A stretch of DNA of 64,000 bases from Neobacillus sp. PS3-34 (GCF_030915465.1 NZ_CP133267.1:620001-684000); one strand, 5' to 3'. Positions 1 to 8,853 are shown, counted from the first letter of the stretch. The notes: generated by a model not told the origin, from the letters alone. Translations and numbers: made by a program.

Positions 1-1169
1 TTTAATTGTAATGAAACACTTTCGTTTGGACTGATTTCAATCACTAAAAGATTTGGCGCAGTTTCTTCTTTTTGAGTCCTATACAAATCCTTTAAAGTAT
101 TTTTGAATTCAATCACAATTCGGGTGGATTTCTCTGTCATTCTTTTTCCTGTACGGATATAGAAAGGAACCCCTCTCCAAAAATCATCATCCACACATAG
201 ACGGGCAGCCACAAATGTGTCATTTAAAGAAGAAGGAGCAACTTCAGGTTCTCCTGTATACCCAACAACTGGTTTACCTTGGATTTCACCAGGACCATAT
301 TGACCTCGAATCACATGATTCACCACATCCACTTTCTTTAATGGACGAAGTGATTCTATTACTTTTCTCTTTTCATTGCGGATCTCTTCTGCACTAATTT
401 GTTTTGGCAGCTGCATTGCTGTCATCATCAACAGTTGCAGCATATGATTTTGAAACATATCGCGAATAGCCCCAGCTTGATCATAATAACCAGCTCTCTC
501 TTCAACCCCAACTGTTTCGCTTGCAGTAATTTGCACATTTGCAATGTATTGGTTGTTCCATAATGCTTGAAGCACTGGATTTGCAAATCCTAACGCTTCC
601 AGGTTTTGTACCATCGGCTTTCCAAGATAGTGGTCGATGCGAAATATTTCTTCTTCATCAAAAGCTTTACTTAGTTTATCGTTTAATTCTTGAGCTGATT
701 TTAAGTCATGTCCAAACGGTTTTTCGATAATTAGACGTTTCCAACCTTTAGTAGAACCTAGACCACTCTCTTTAATGTTGAAAGCAATCACATTAAAATA
801 CTCTGGAGCAACAGATAGGTAGAACATACGATTTTCTGGAATATTCAATTCTTCTTCACGTTGTTTAACGAGTTCAAGTAATCCTTTATATCCTTCAGCC
901 TTGATTGCATCTACAGCACTATACCGAAAGGCACGGATAAACACTTCAAGGTTTGAATTGTCATTTAGTGATCGTCTAGAAAATGTTTTTAAGGAATCTT
1001 CCACATGGTTTTGGAAATCAGTATCTGATAAATCTCCTCTGCCCACCCCAATAATTGAGATGGGCAGAGGTAATTTTTGATCCAAAAATAAATTATATAG
1101 AGCCGGGAAGATTTTTCTTTTTGCTAAGTCCCCTGTCGCCCCAAATAAGACAAATGTCATTGCCTCCAT
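1..1169 (-). CDS. zwf: Glucose-6-phosphate 1-dehydrogenase, N-terminal 389 residues, runs off the window
   Basis: Oxidises glucose 6-phosphate to 6-phosphogluconolactone with NADP+, the first step of the oxidative pentose phosphate pathway, in the cytosol. The reading frame is open from an ATG at 1169 to the left edge. The N-terminal Rossmann motif FGATGDLAKRK and the substrate-binding signature RIDHYLGKP are both present, as is IEKPFGHD. A GGAGGT ribosome binding site sits seven bases before the ATG. A second in-frame ATG three codons later, preceded by GGAGG, is possible. The gene follows a small zinc-ribbon gene in the same direction with no terminator between them, so the two probably share the promoter near 1500. 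That promoter carries the same box as hxlA, which suggests a role in cyclic formaldehyde oxidation. The C-terminal part is not visible. Confidence 0.95.
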   Translation of the reverse strand, partial: MEAMTFVLFGATGDLAKRKIFPALYNLFLDQKLPLPISIIGVGRGDLSDTDFQNHVEDSLKTFSRRSLNDNSNLEVFIRAFRYSAVDAIKAEGYKGLLELVKQREEELNIPENRMFYLSVAPEYFNVIAFNIKESGLGSTKGWKRLIIEKPFGHDLKSAQELNDKLSKAFDEEEIFRIDHYLGKPMVQNLEALGFANPVLQALWNNQYIANVQITASETVGVEERAGYYDQAGAIRDMFQNHMLQLLMMTAMQLPKQISAEEIRNEKRKVIESLRPLKKVDVVNHVIRGQYGPGEIQGKPVVGYTGEPEVAPSSLNDTFVAARLCVDDDFWRGVPFYIRTGKRMTEKSTRIVIEFKNTLKDLYRTQKEETAPNLLVIEISPNESVSLQL

Positions 1170-1221
1170 TTTACATACCTCCAAAATTAAAAATTTTACT
1201 TATGCCTTTCTTAAAAAACTA

Positions 1222-1398
1222 CTATAACTCTTGATAGCCAATCCCTGGCTTAGCCATATTTTTATTTGAACCTGCTTGGACCGTAATAATGATGTCCCTA
1301 AAATGCGAATGACCACATTTTGGACAATAATCATTATTCGATGTGAAGGTTAGGCATCTTGAACAAACTTTGTGATGCTTTGCATGTAACCCGAACAT
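1222..1398 (-). CDS. Small zinc-ribbon protein, 58 residues
   Basis: Function unknown. The protein has two CxxC knuckles (CSRC and CPKCG) about a dozen residues apart, the layout of a treble-clef or rubredoxin-like zinc ribbon, plus a His-rich stretch near the start. I chose the ATG at 1398 because a GAAAGGG sequence lies eight bases upstream. A GTG three codons earlier would sit almost on top of that site. It is the first gene after the promoter at 1496-1552 and is followed by zwf, so it is probably co-transcribed with it. Nothing else in the sequence identifies a partner or ligand. Confidence 0.6.
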   Translation of the reverse strand: MFGLHAKHHKVCSRCLTFTSNNDYCPKCGHSHFRDIIITVQAGSNKNMAKPGIGYQEL

Positions 1399-1495
1399 AC
1401 TATTCACCCTTTCAATGTAGTAAACCGATTGCGGAAGATCAGATACTGATCATTAACCACAGTATTTCGTGAATCCAATGTTGCAACAAGATGTA

Positions 1496-1552
1496 AGTAT
1501 AATACCTACATTTTTTAAATGGAAGTACGCACTTTTTATTTAAATAGTGATA
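1496..1552 (-). promoter_or_regulatory. Promoter of the zinc-ribbon/zwf unit with an HxlR-type box
   Basis: On the minus strand a 30-base box (1523-1552) containing CACTAT, an A-rich middle and AAAGTGCGTACTT is followed after exactly 21 bases by a TATACT -10 hexamer (1496-1501). The box matches 26 of 30 bases of the one in front of hxlA, and the distance to the -10 is the same. There is no good -35, as expected for a promoter that needs an activator. In B. subtilis the activator of hxlAB is HxlR; assigning this box to HxlR is inference. Confidence 0.7.
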
Positions 1553-1627
1553 AAAAAATAACATAGTAACAAAATGTATACTAAAGGAAATATACTCATC
1601 TATTTTTGTGTTAAATAAAGAACAAAA

Positions 1628-1738
1628 GGCGCAAGCGCCCTGGTTAGCCCCGACAGGCATAAGACGAATCACGCAGGAAATCCTGATTTCTGGAGTGATT
1701 TGGCTTATGAACCCGAGGGGCTGGGTGCTGGAGCTAGA
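1628..1738. repeat. Bacillus-type palindromic intergenic repeat
   Basis: The block opens with GGCGCAAGCGCC and a TTAGCCCCGAC arm and closes with CCGAGGGGCTGGG and GGAGCTAGA. The GGTTAGCCCCG and CGAGGGGCT arms and the ATAAGAC and GGCTTATG arms pair with each other, so the whole unit can fold into a long hairpin. I recognise this arrangement as a short repeat scattered between genes in Bacillus relatives. No other copy is visible in this window. Confidence 0.6.
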
Positions 1739-1796
1739 TTAATACAACTTGTAGAAGTTATTCACATCATTTTATTTTATAATTTCCTAGACGATT

Positions 1797-1827
1797 AAAA
1801 AGCCAGGGTGAGCATCCTCTCCCTGGC
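1797..1827 (-). terminator. Intrinsic terminator
   Basis: GCCAGGG and CCCTGGC form a 7-bp stem that reads into TTTTT on the minus strand. It would end transcripts arriving from the YitT remnant. Confidence 0.7.
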
Positions 1828-1973
1828 CAGCAAAAATATATGTGATATAAATTTGTTGTATAACCAATCCATTTATTTATTCGAAATTAAAAAGGGGTAT
1901 ATTGTCAGTTGATCCTACGCAATTATGGAGGCTTCTTATGTTTGTGAGACATCCGGTTTAGATAGCTCGCTTG

Positions 1974-2693
1974 TTACGCCAAAAGCTTCAACAAATAAAG
2001 AATACTGTTCTCAATTTTCTTCTTTTTACTTAAAAATCCACCTTCACCATATAAATAGGTAATACTCAAATTTAATTCTTTGATTATCCTTTCACCAATT
2101 TCGTCCGGTTTTTCTGTAATGATCATGACAGATTTCCCATGATTAAATCCATCCAAAACCTAAATAATCATTTTTGTAATAAACGGCAAGTGGCAGCATG
2201 GCTTTTTCTAGTGAAAAGACAAAAGCGGCAATATTAATAATTACAACATTAACAGCTAATAAGAATGTGCCAATCGGTATTCGATGATGCCGGTTAAACC
2301 ATAGCCAGCATTTTCAATTCCATCAATGGCCCCTCCGCTTTTTACAACAATTCCTACCCCTACACCTAAAATTAGTCCACCGTAAATAACAATTAACACA
2401 TCCGATTGTGTAATAACAGGCATGGATTCAAAAATCCAAAAGAAGTAATGATGTTTGCATACAATGTTCTAATCACAAATGTTTTTCCGACTTCTTTAAC
2501 TTTAAAGAGTAAGATAGGGATATTTAAACCTAAAAAAAGTGCAAATATGGTAAGCCCCACATGGCATTTGCCATAATTGATAAGGCAGTTACCCCATCAT
2601 CTACCAGCCCATTTGACGCTAATATCATTTCTAATCCCATTGCTGCAATAGCCGCTCTACTGTTAAAAGAATATAATCAAAAAATTTATTCAT
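1974..2693 (-). pseudogene. YitT/DUF161-DUF2179 family membrane protein, broken
   Basis: Translating the three minus frames in turn recovers a YitT-family protein: a start MNKFFDYILLTVER at 2693 behind a GGGGGATGG site, membrane segments around VLIVIYGGLILGVGVG and GTFLLAVNVVIINIAAF, and the C-terminal DUF2179 part with SVMIITEKPDEIGERI. The frame changes at least four times (near 2650, 2554, 2435 and 2280). One change, near 2554, would be cured by restoring a GGCC. The others are not near GGCC, so this gene looks truly decayed. It occupies the divergent position upstream of hxlA where B. subtilis has hxlR. Confidence 0.75.
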
Positions 2694-2874
2694 TCCATCC
2701 CCCAGCTAGAAATGTCTTTATTAATAAGAGATTTTTATAAACAACATCAACAATGGACAATTTGGGCAATTATCAAGCAACTTATACAGAAAATAGGCCA
2801 TGCGGAATGGTGCATTGTTTCTTTTAAAGTTAATAGTAAGACTATATAAGCGGTGTGTCTTATAGTATACTTTT

Positions 2875-2931
2875 TAACACTATGTAAAATAAAAGTGCGT
2901 ACTTTTATTGTTGTTATATACGTTGTATACT
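2875..2931 (+). promoter_or_regulatory. hxlA promoter with HxlR-type activator box
   Basis: The 30-base box at 2875-2904 (CACTAT, A-rich middle, AAAGTGCGTACTT) is followed after 21 bases by a TATACT -10 at 2926-2931. The -35 position is poor (TTTTAT), which fits positive control. An additional AGTATAC...ACTATGT stretch overlaps its upstream edge at 2864-2885 and recurs upstream of the zwf box. In B. subtilis HxlR binds two 25-bp direct repeats here. No hxlR gene lies next to this promoter. Confidence 0.7.
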
Positions 2932-3080
2932 TGCAATTGTTCAGCGAGAGGACATGATATCCCTTATTGCTGGCAGGTACAGATAATGCACTATAAGGAT
3001 AATATTACTGTAAAAGTATTATTACCCTTTGGAGATATTATCACTGTACAACAATAAAAAAATTATAGGAGTGAATATAG

Positions 3081-3713
3081 ATGGAATTACAATTAGCATT
3101 AGATTTAGTAAATATCCCAGAAGCAATTGAGCTGGTAAAAGAAGTAGAGGAACATATTGATATCGTTGAAATCGGTACACCGGTTGTAATTAACGAAGGT
3201 CTTCATGCTGTAAAAGCAGTTAAAAAAGCATTCCCTAACTTAAAGGTATTAGCAGACCTAAAAATCATGGATGCAGCTGGTTATGAAGTAATGAAAGCTT
3301 CTGAAGCAGGTGCAGATATCGTCACAATTCTTGGAACTGCTGAAGATATGTCTATTAAAGGTGCTGTTGAAGAAGCGAAAAAACAAGGTAAAAAAATCCT
3401 TGTTGATATGATTGCTGTAAAAGATCTTGCTGGACGTGCAAAAGAAGTGGACGCTATGGGTGTTGATTATATTTGTGTGCACACTGGCTACGATCTTCAA
3501 GCTGTTGGAAAGAACTCATTTGAAGATTTACAAACTATCAAAAATGTTGTAAAAAATGCTAAAACGGCAATCGCAGGTGGTATTAAATTAGACACACTTC
3601 CAGAAGTCATCAAAGTACAACCAGACCTTGTCATTGTAGGTGGCGGGATAACTGGACAAGCTGATAAAAAAGCTGCTGCTGCAAAAATGCAACAAATGAT
3701 TAATCAAGGGTAA
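3081..3713 (+). CDS. hxlA: 3-hexulose-6-phosphate synthase
   Basis: Condenses formaldehyde with ribulose 5-phosphate to hexulose 6-phosphate, the fixation step of the ribulose monophosphate pathway. The 210-residue length is normal for the family. The orotidine-5'-phosphate decarboxylase-like barrel motif ADLKIMDAAGYEV with its DxKxxD core is present, together with VDMIAVKD and a C-terminal phosphate-binding VGGGITG. An AGGAGTG site precedes the ATG at the right distance. The gene is directly followed by hxlB with an 8-bp gap and they end at one terminator, so they form a two-gene operon for formaldehyde detoxification or assimilation. Confidence 0.95.
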   Translation: MELQLALDLVNIPEAIELVKEVEEHIDIVEIGTPVVINEGLHAVKAVKKAFPNLKVLADLKIMDAAGYEVMKASEAGADIVTILGTAEDMSIKGAVEEAKKQGKKILVDMIAVKDLAGRAKEVDAMGVDYICVHTGYDLQAVGKNSFEDLQTIKNVVKNAKTAIAGGIKLDTLPEVIKVQPDLVIVGGGITGQADKKAAAAKMQQMINQG

Positions 3714-3721
3714 TTCAGATC

Positions 3722-4279
3722 ATGAATACAACTCAATACCTAGCTGAAATCATAAAAGAGTTAAATCGCTCCGTAGATTTAATTTCGAATGATGAAGCTG
3801 AAAAATTAGTTAATGGGATACTTGAATCAAAAAAAATCCTTGTTGCAGGTGCAGGTAGATCTGGATTTATGGCTAAATCATTTGCTATGCGAATGATGCA
3901 CATGGGGATTGATGCCTTTGTGATTGGCGAAACAGTAACCCCTAACTTTGAAAAAGATGACATCTTAATCATTGGATCAGGTTCAGGAGAAACGAAAGGT
4001 TTAGTTTCCATGGCTGAGAAAGCAAAAAGCATCGGTGGGACGATTGCAGCTGTAACCATTTTCCCTGAGTCCACTATTGGACAATTAGCGGATATCACAA
4101 TTAAGTTGCCTGGCTCACCTAAAGATCAGTCGGAGAGTGATTTTAAGACGATTCAACCAATGGGCTCATTATTTGAGCAAACACTTTTACTATTTTACGA
4201 CGCTGTGATTCTTCGGTTCATGGAGAAAAAAGGTTTGGATACCAATAAGATGTACGGTAGACACGCCAACTTAGAATAA
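3722..4279 (+). CDS. hxlB: 6-phospho-3-hexuloisomerase
   Basis: Isomerises hexulose 6-phosphate to fructose 6-phosphate, completing formaldehyde fixation. It is a single SIS-domain protein of 185 residues, the usual size. The sugar-phosphate binding signatures GAGRSGFMAK, GETVTP and GSGSGETKG are in order. The ATG lies 8 bp after hxlA, with an AAGGG within the last hxlA codons as a weak ribosome binding site, so translation is probably coupled. A strong terminator follows 30 bp downstream. The product feeds zwf through glucose-6-phosphate isomerase, which agrees with the shared promoter box. Confidence 0.95.
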   Translation: MNTTQYLAEIIKELNRSVDLISNDEAEKLVNGILESKKILVAGAGRSGFMAKSFAMRMMHMGIDAFVIGETVTPNFEKDDILIIGSGSGETKGLVSMAEKAKSIGGTIAAVTIFPESTIGQLADITIKLPGSPKDQSESDFKTIQPMGSLFEQTLLLFYDAVILRFMEKKGLDTNKMYGRHANLE

Positions 4280-4307
4280 ATATATTATTCCTCGAGTTCT
4301 AAATAGG

Positions 4308-4345
4308 AAAGACCGCAAGCTGTTTCCACCAAGATTGCGGTCTTT
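4308..4345 (+). terminator. Terminator of hxlAB
   Basis: AAAGACCGCAA pairs perfectly with TTGCGGTCTTT over 11 bp with a 16-base loop. It is a clear Rho-independent terminator. Confidence 0.85.
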
Positions 4346-4393
4346 CTGTTAAAATTAACTACTTCAATTTGTAATAATTTTAGGAGTGATAAA

Positions 4394-5112
4394 ATGATTT
4401 CTTTAAATGGAAAAACTGCAATAGTTACTGGCGCAGGAAGAGGCATTGGACGTGCTACTGCTATCGCCTTAGCAAAAGAAGGCGTTCATTAGGCCTAATC
4501 GGCTTAAATATGTCTAATCTAGAAAAGGTAGCTGCTGAACTAGCACAATTTGATGTAAAGGTTTCTGCAGCAACAGCAGATGTGACCTATCTTGAATCCG
4601 TTACCCGTGCTGTTGAACATATCAAATCAGACTTAGGCCCAATTGATATCCTAATCAACAATGCTGGTGTTGCTAAATTTGGTGGGTTCCTTGATCTAAC
4701 ACCAGAAGAATGGGAAAAAATCATCCAAGTCAATTTAATGGGTGTGTATAATGTAACAAGAGCAGTATTACCAGGAATGATCGAAAAAAAATCAGGAGAT
4801 ATCATCAATATCTCTTCATCTGCTGGCCAAAAAGGTGCTCCTGTTACAAGTGCTTACAGTGCTTCTAAATTCGCTGTTTTAGGGCTAACAGAATCACTTA
4901 TGCTAGAAGTAAGAAAACATAATGTCCGTGTTACTGCTTTAACACCAAGTACGGTCGTTACAGATTTAGCCATTGATACAAATCTTGTTAAAGGCAATGA
5001 AGAAAACGTTATGCACCCAGAAGACCTTGCAGAATTAGTCGTGGCTAGTTTAAAATTTAATCCAAGAGTATTCGTTAAAACAGCTGGATTATGGTCAACA
5101 AATCCATCATAA
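4394..5112 (+). CDS. Short-chain dehydrogenase/reductase (FabG-like), one frameshift
   Basis: An NAD(P)-dependent SDR of 239 residues once one base is restored. The cofactor motif TGAGRGIG lies in the first segment from 4394. The NNAG motif, the catalytic Ser of NISSSAG and YSASK lie in the second segment, whose first visible ATG is 4510. The frame shifts by one missing base between the GGCGTTCAT codons and the GGCC at 4492-4495, and the joined frame reads EGVH-x-GLIGLN as expected. All catalytic residues are intact, so this is more likely an error than a pseudogene. The substrate is unknown. It has its own AGGAGTG site and sits between two terminators, so it is monocistronic. Confidence 0.8.
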
Positions 5113-5115
5113 AAC

Positions 5116-5141
5116 GAAGCAGCTCCAGTGGGGTCTGCTTC
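5116..5141 (+). terminator. Terminator after the SDR gene
   Basis: GAAGCAG and CTGCTTC form a 7-bp stem with an extendable GGGG/CTCC interior, followed by TTTAGTT. Confidence 0.7.
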
Positions 5142-5171
5142 TTTAGTTCGTACAAAATACTCTTATATGTA

Positions 5172-5435
5172 TCAGTGATACAAGGACATTACTTTCTCTA
5201 AATCAACAATTAACTGGTTAACTTCATTCTGTGCTAAGCGTACAAGCATTTTTTCGTATAAAGTAATAATTTGCCCATCCTCTTCATGCTGATGTTTTTT
5301 TAAATAATGATAAATATTATTTAACTGGTCTTCATTAAGGACCGACTCTGTTTCGAAATTCTTAACTTTCTGTAAGGAAAATTCATTGATAGTCGAATCA
5401 AATTCACCTGCAATAATGTTCCCTTTCACGAACAT
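5172..5435 (-). CDS. Small acidic protein of unknown function, 87 residues
   Basis: I do not recognise this family. I start it at the ATG at 5435 (MFVKGN), because GAGGAG lies eight bases upstream. A longer frame reaching 5477 lacks a ribosome binding site and adds untypical residues. The protein has no signal peptide or membrane segment, is rich in Glu, Asn and Leu, and its second half has the helical look of a small cytosolic regulator. It converges on the SDR gene. Confidence 0.5.
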   Translation of the reverse strand: MFVKGNIIAGEFDSTINEFSLQKVKNFETESVLNEDQLNNIYHYLKKHQHEEDGQIITLYEKMLVRLAQNEVNQLIVDLEKVMSLYH

Positions 5436-5543
5436 CCTCTCACTCCTCAAAGTCAGTATAGGATAGTTTTCCCACATAATATGTTAAATAAATCTTTACT
5501 CCTCAAATTTAAATAAAATGAGGACTTTTCAAATGTTTGTTAG

Positions 5544-5666
5544 CATCATAGATTAAAGGCTTCTTTTTTTGTTGTTTTATTAAATGTGGCCAGTATCTAT
5601 CTCGTAAATAAGAAGCAAAAGCAAACGGAAAAACAGGCTGTAGTTCAAGGGGAAATTGGAGCTTAA
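5544..5666 (+). pseudogene. C-terminal stub of a membrane transporter
   Basis: In one plus frame a hydrophobic run (FFVVLLNVASIYLV) is followed by a charged tail NKKQKQTEKQ and a stop at 5664. This is the usual end of a multi-pass transporter such as EamA or MFS. No start and no upstream transmembrane segments remain, so it is a relic. The assignment is weak. The rest of 5436-5746 shows nothing else. Confidence 0.3.
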
Positions 5667-5746
5667 AGCTTAAAACTTCAGAAACAACCCTTATATAGGA
5701 GTGTACCTAGTTTCTTTTTAATATCCACCATTCTAAAGCCAGCAAT

Positions 5747-5794
5747 AAAAAGGATAGATGAGCAGAATAAAGATGCTCTATCTATCCTTTTTTT
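5747..5794. terminator. Strong bidirectional hairpin terminator
   Basis: AAAAAGGATAGATGAGCA pairs with TGCTCTATCTATCCTTTTT with one bulge, and an outer AAGCCAGC/GCTGGCTT pair (5736-5815) flanks it. The T-run occurs on both strands. Confidence 0.8.
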
Positions 5795-5867
5795 GTAATA
5801 CATATTAGCTGGCTTCAAATAAATATTAGTATGAAAAAATATTTCTCGTTCAACACTATATAACTTA

Positions 5868-5906
5868 GGAATCCCAAACTGTCAACTAGATAGGGATTCC
5901 CTTTTT
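5868..5906. terminator. Terminator at the end of the MRJP-family gene
   Basis: GGAATCCC and GGGATTCC form an 8-bp stem, with CTTTTTT on the plus side. It lies immediately after the stop codon of the minus-strand gene ending at 5907. Confidence 0.6.
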
Positions 5907-7004
5907 TCATGAAAAAGTAGGAGCAGGTAATTCATCAATTTTCATACGAAGTAAGCTATAAGGTTTTTGTCGCAAGTCTTTTCCATAATGAAATCTTGCC
6001 TGCCGATGTAATTGGTTTACAATGACATATAAGTATTGATCGGGACCGATCGAAAAAGTATCAGGCCATAAAATTCTCGGATCATGTGCGATGGTTTCCA
6101 TTGTACCATTCGGCAATATCTTCCGAATACTGTTGTTTTCATAGTCTCCAGCATAAACGGTTCCTTTTGCATCGGTGATCATTCCATCAGACGCACCTTT
6201 TTCTCCCCAATACCCTACATGATAAACTAAATCCATGTCAGGTATGGTTCTGTCTCTTAGGGCCTCTGTCGAGATCGAGAACAGATGACGGCTGGTTAAT
6301 GGACAAAAAAATAAAACCTTTCCATCGGGAGAAATCGCTATACCATCAGACGCCAATCTAAATGGAGAAGTTGAGCCATCTCTGTTTCGATTCATCAGAA
6401 TTTCACCTTCTACTTTCGGTAAAAAGTAGGGGTCGGGTGAAGTTGAATTTGCTCCATTTAACCGTCTAAACGCGTTTCCATTTTCTAAATCTACGACGAT
6501 AATAGCCCCTGGTCCTTTGGTAGAAGAATCCGTTATATATGCATAACCTGCTTTTCCAACACGAAAATCGAATCGGACATCATTCAGATACGTTGTTGGC
6601 AGGACAACATCTTCATTAAAGGCATATACTCTTCTTATTGTATTGGTTTTTAAATCAACAGCGACTAATTTTGCCCCCCCTTTAATAGGTTCTGAAAAAT
6701 TCGGCGCCGCTGTATCTAATACCCAAAGTGTTCCCCTACCATCAGCAACTACACTTTGGACACTGATGAAAGACATTGTGATATTCCCTGGGTTAACCAA
6801 ATTGGTTTCTAAACTAGGATAAGGCTGTAATTTATCCTCAACAATTTCCGCCACCGTAAAATTAACGTCGTCTCCCCATTTCGGAAAACAAATGAAAATA
6901 CGACCGTTTTCTGAAACAGTAACTCCTGTAGGCATAGCCCCATAAAATGCATAAACTAGTTCAAACTTACCGAAATAATTTTCCATAGGTAAAATTGGTT
7001 TCAT
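5907..7004 (-). CDS. Major royal jelly protein/yellow-family beta-propeller protein
   Basis: A 365-residue protein resembling the bacterial MRJP/yellow and SMP-30 type six-bladed beta-propellers. Blade-like repeats with the pattern xGxLWVLDT, DGIAISPDGKVLFFCPL, SDGMITDAKGTVYAGDYENN and PDTFSIGPDQYLYV occur in order. There is no signal peptide, so it is probably cytosolic. The ATG at 7004 follows GAGGAGGATATC. Members of this family are often annotated as gluconolactonase-like, but the substrate here is unknown. It stands alone between a terminator and a 690-bp gene-poor stretch. Confidence 0.75.
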   Translation of the reverse strand: MKPILPMENYFGKFELVYAFYGAMPTGVTVSENGRIFICFPKWGDDVNFTVAEIVEDKLQPYPSLETNLVNPGNITMSFISVQSVVADGRGTLWVLDTAAPNFSEPIKGGAKLVAVDLKTNTIRRVYAFNEDVVLPTTYLNDVRFDFRVGKAGYAYITDSSTKGPGAIIVVDLENGNAFRRLNGANSTSPDPYFLPKVEGEILMNRNRDGSTSPFRLASDGIAISPDGKVLFFCPLTSRHLFSISTEALRDRTIPDMDLVYHVGYWGEKGASDGMITDAKGTVYAGDYENNSIRKILPNGTMETIAHDPRILWPDTFSIGPDQYLYVIVNQLHRQARFHYGKDLRQKPYSLLRMKIDELPAPTFS

Positions 7005-7695
7005 GATATCCTCCTCAACGGAACGGGATATCCCCTATATATGTTTAAAATTTTTTCTTGTGCCTGGTCCTAAATGAGTTTTTCTATCTTTAGTAACCGT
7101 AGTTTTCAATTGAAGGTTTTCACCATTTTGTTATTTTTAACTCAAATAAATCTCCAACTATTGCAATTGAAATGGCACTTACTAAGCTAGCAATAAATTT
7201 CCCTGAGATAGCCCCGCATACCGAATCCTAGATAAATGATCGATTTTACTTTGATTTTGCAAATTAGAGAAATCAGCTTCGATGTCTTTATTTGTTAGCA
7301 CGCTACAACTTTTGTGCAAGAAGGGCAAGGGTTAAAACCGAATCAAGCCCGGAAATCCGAAAAGTTTATTTTCGCGAAAACCGAGCCTGATTCGGAAAAA
7401 TTGATTTTAGGTGTCCTGAGTGTTGTGGCAACAAAGGGTACTGGTGAGTTTACATAAAGTAAAATGCAACTCACGAAATGTTTGGAAAATCTTGTGAAAG
7501 AATCTACAGTCGTTTCTAAATTTGGATAACAACTTTATATTGTATCCACAATTTCCCTTCAGCTTGTTCTTTAATTATCTTATTTTGATACGAAATATTC
7601 CATAATCTCAATGATATTCAAAAATAAAACGAGAAAATTAAATATCGTTAAAAATTGTTCGTTATCTTCCTGGGATAAAATTATACCTTATTAGT
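7005..7695. other. Gene-poor stretch with decayed sequence and one inverted repeat
   Basis: No frame here gives a convincing protein. The only structure is the inverted repeat at 7338-7395, entered separately. The composition around 7300-7400 is more GC-rich than the flanks, which suggests residue of an inserted element. Confidence 0.4.
7338..7395. repeat. Imperfect 15-bp inverted repeat
   Basis: CCGAATCAAGCCCGG at 7338-7352 and CCGAGCCTGATTCGG at 7381-7395 are reverse complements at 13 of 15 positions. The 28-base interior includes a smaller TTTTCGCGAAAA palindrome. The T-run needed for a terminator is missing, so it may be a mobile-repeat remnant. Confidence 0.5.
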
Positions 7696-8471
7696 CTAGT
7701 ATTTTTGAGTTAGTAAGCTAAAATCCTCATTAACTACCTTTACAATCTCATCGGATAAGAGATTTAAGAAGTATTCACCCCATTCGGCTTTTGCCGGTCT
7801 CGGGTCCCCCATTATACCGACTTCTGTAATACCAATTATCCCCTCATTGAACAACTTATTTAAAACCTCATCTGTCGTCGGGCAATATATCCAGGTGTTG
7901 CTTTTTCCATATCTACTTGATCGGGGGCAATATGAAGCATTACTGATGTTTCCATGGCACACCCGTGGCCCGTGCTTCCTTCAACAAGTCCAAATTTCTT
8001 TTCAAATTGTGCATTCAAACCCACCAACTGCTTTAAAGATAACGCACTGCTAAATTGCATATCGGGATGCATTTCTTTAAGATCTGATACAATCTTTTCA
8101 TTTTCGTTAAAGTTTCCGCCATGCGAGGAGAAAATAATTACTTTTTTGAAGCCGTGACTTTTATAACTTGTGACATAATCCTCAATGATTCCCCGGTACA
8201 CTTCTGGACGCAATGTGATACTGCCAGCCATAGGTATATGATGCTCCGACAGCCCTGGGCGAATAACCGGGGCTACTAGTGCGTTACCAAGCTTTTCTGC
8301 AACAAGAAGCCCAACTGCCTGACCTATTACTGTATCGGTAAGTTCCGATAAGTGATAGCCATGTTGCTCAACTGATGCTGTACAAATAATAACTGTATCC
8401 ATCCCAGCATCAATTTTTTCTTTGATTGTTGGCCAATTCATAAGTTCAAGCAAGTAATCATGAGTTTTCAA
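7696..8471 (-). CDS. Creatininase-family amidohydrolase, one frameshift
   Basis: Members are metal-dependent amidohydrolases acting on creatinine-like or lactam substrates. The joined protein is 258 residues, a normal length. The metal-site motifs VEQHGYHL, SSHGGNFNE and the Glu-containing STGHGCAMETS lie in the first frame. The second frame supplies the conserved C-terminal GITEVGIMGDPRPA. They join at about 7880, where ATTGCCCGACG would read through if it were ATTGGCCCGACG, which restores a GGCC. Translation starts at a TTG (8471) with AGGGG six bases upstream. The substrate is not inferable. It follows the etf genes on the same strand but beyond a terminator. Confidence 0.75.
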
Positions 8472-8552
8472 TAAGATCCCCTCCCCTGTAATATTGATAA
8501 TACATTTTATTACTTCGTTTTTTATGGCTAAAACCCTTTGCTTATCTCTAAT

Positions 8553-8720
8553 TTATTTTTCAAAGGTTGTTGTTCCTTTTGTTTTCAGTGATTCAAAGAA
8601 ACACTCTACTGCTTCTTCAGGTGTTGTTCCTGCAATGCGTGGTGTGCCGTTACCTTTGATTGGGTTATCCTCAGGAAGCCCAGAGGTGTACTGCTTTGGA
8701 TTTTCCCGGTTTAGGAAACC
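8553..8720 (-). pseudogene. C-terminal fragment of an unidentified protein
   Basis: An open minus frame without a start codon ends in a TAA at 8553 and contains YTSGLPEDNPIKGNGTPR followed by an acidic helix. It reads like the last 50-odd residues of a soluble enzyme. An in-frame stop lies just upstream, and the etf terminator sits above that. I cannot name the family. Confidence 0.35.
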
Positions 8721-8775
8721 GCATAATTTGTATTGCTGCTATGAATCCAGCAGCAATTGCTTTTTCTCTGTATAT

Positions 8776-8812
8776 AAAAAGGAACCCCATTATTACACTA
8801 GGATTCCTTTTT
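8776..8812. terminator. Terminator of the etf operon
   Basis: AAAAAGGAA and TTCCTTTTT form a 9-bp stem around a 19-base loop. It lies 40 bp after the etfA stop on the minus strand. Confidence 0.65.
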
Positions 8813-8853
8813 ATAAGGCAGATACCAGCGGATGCCGCACCGCCAACATTATA

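Noticed and set aside
1439-1672. 77-residue minus-strand reading frame
   Set aside because: It runs through the promoter box and the palindromic repeat, has no ribosome binding site and resembles nothing.
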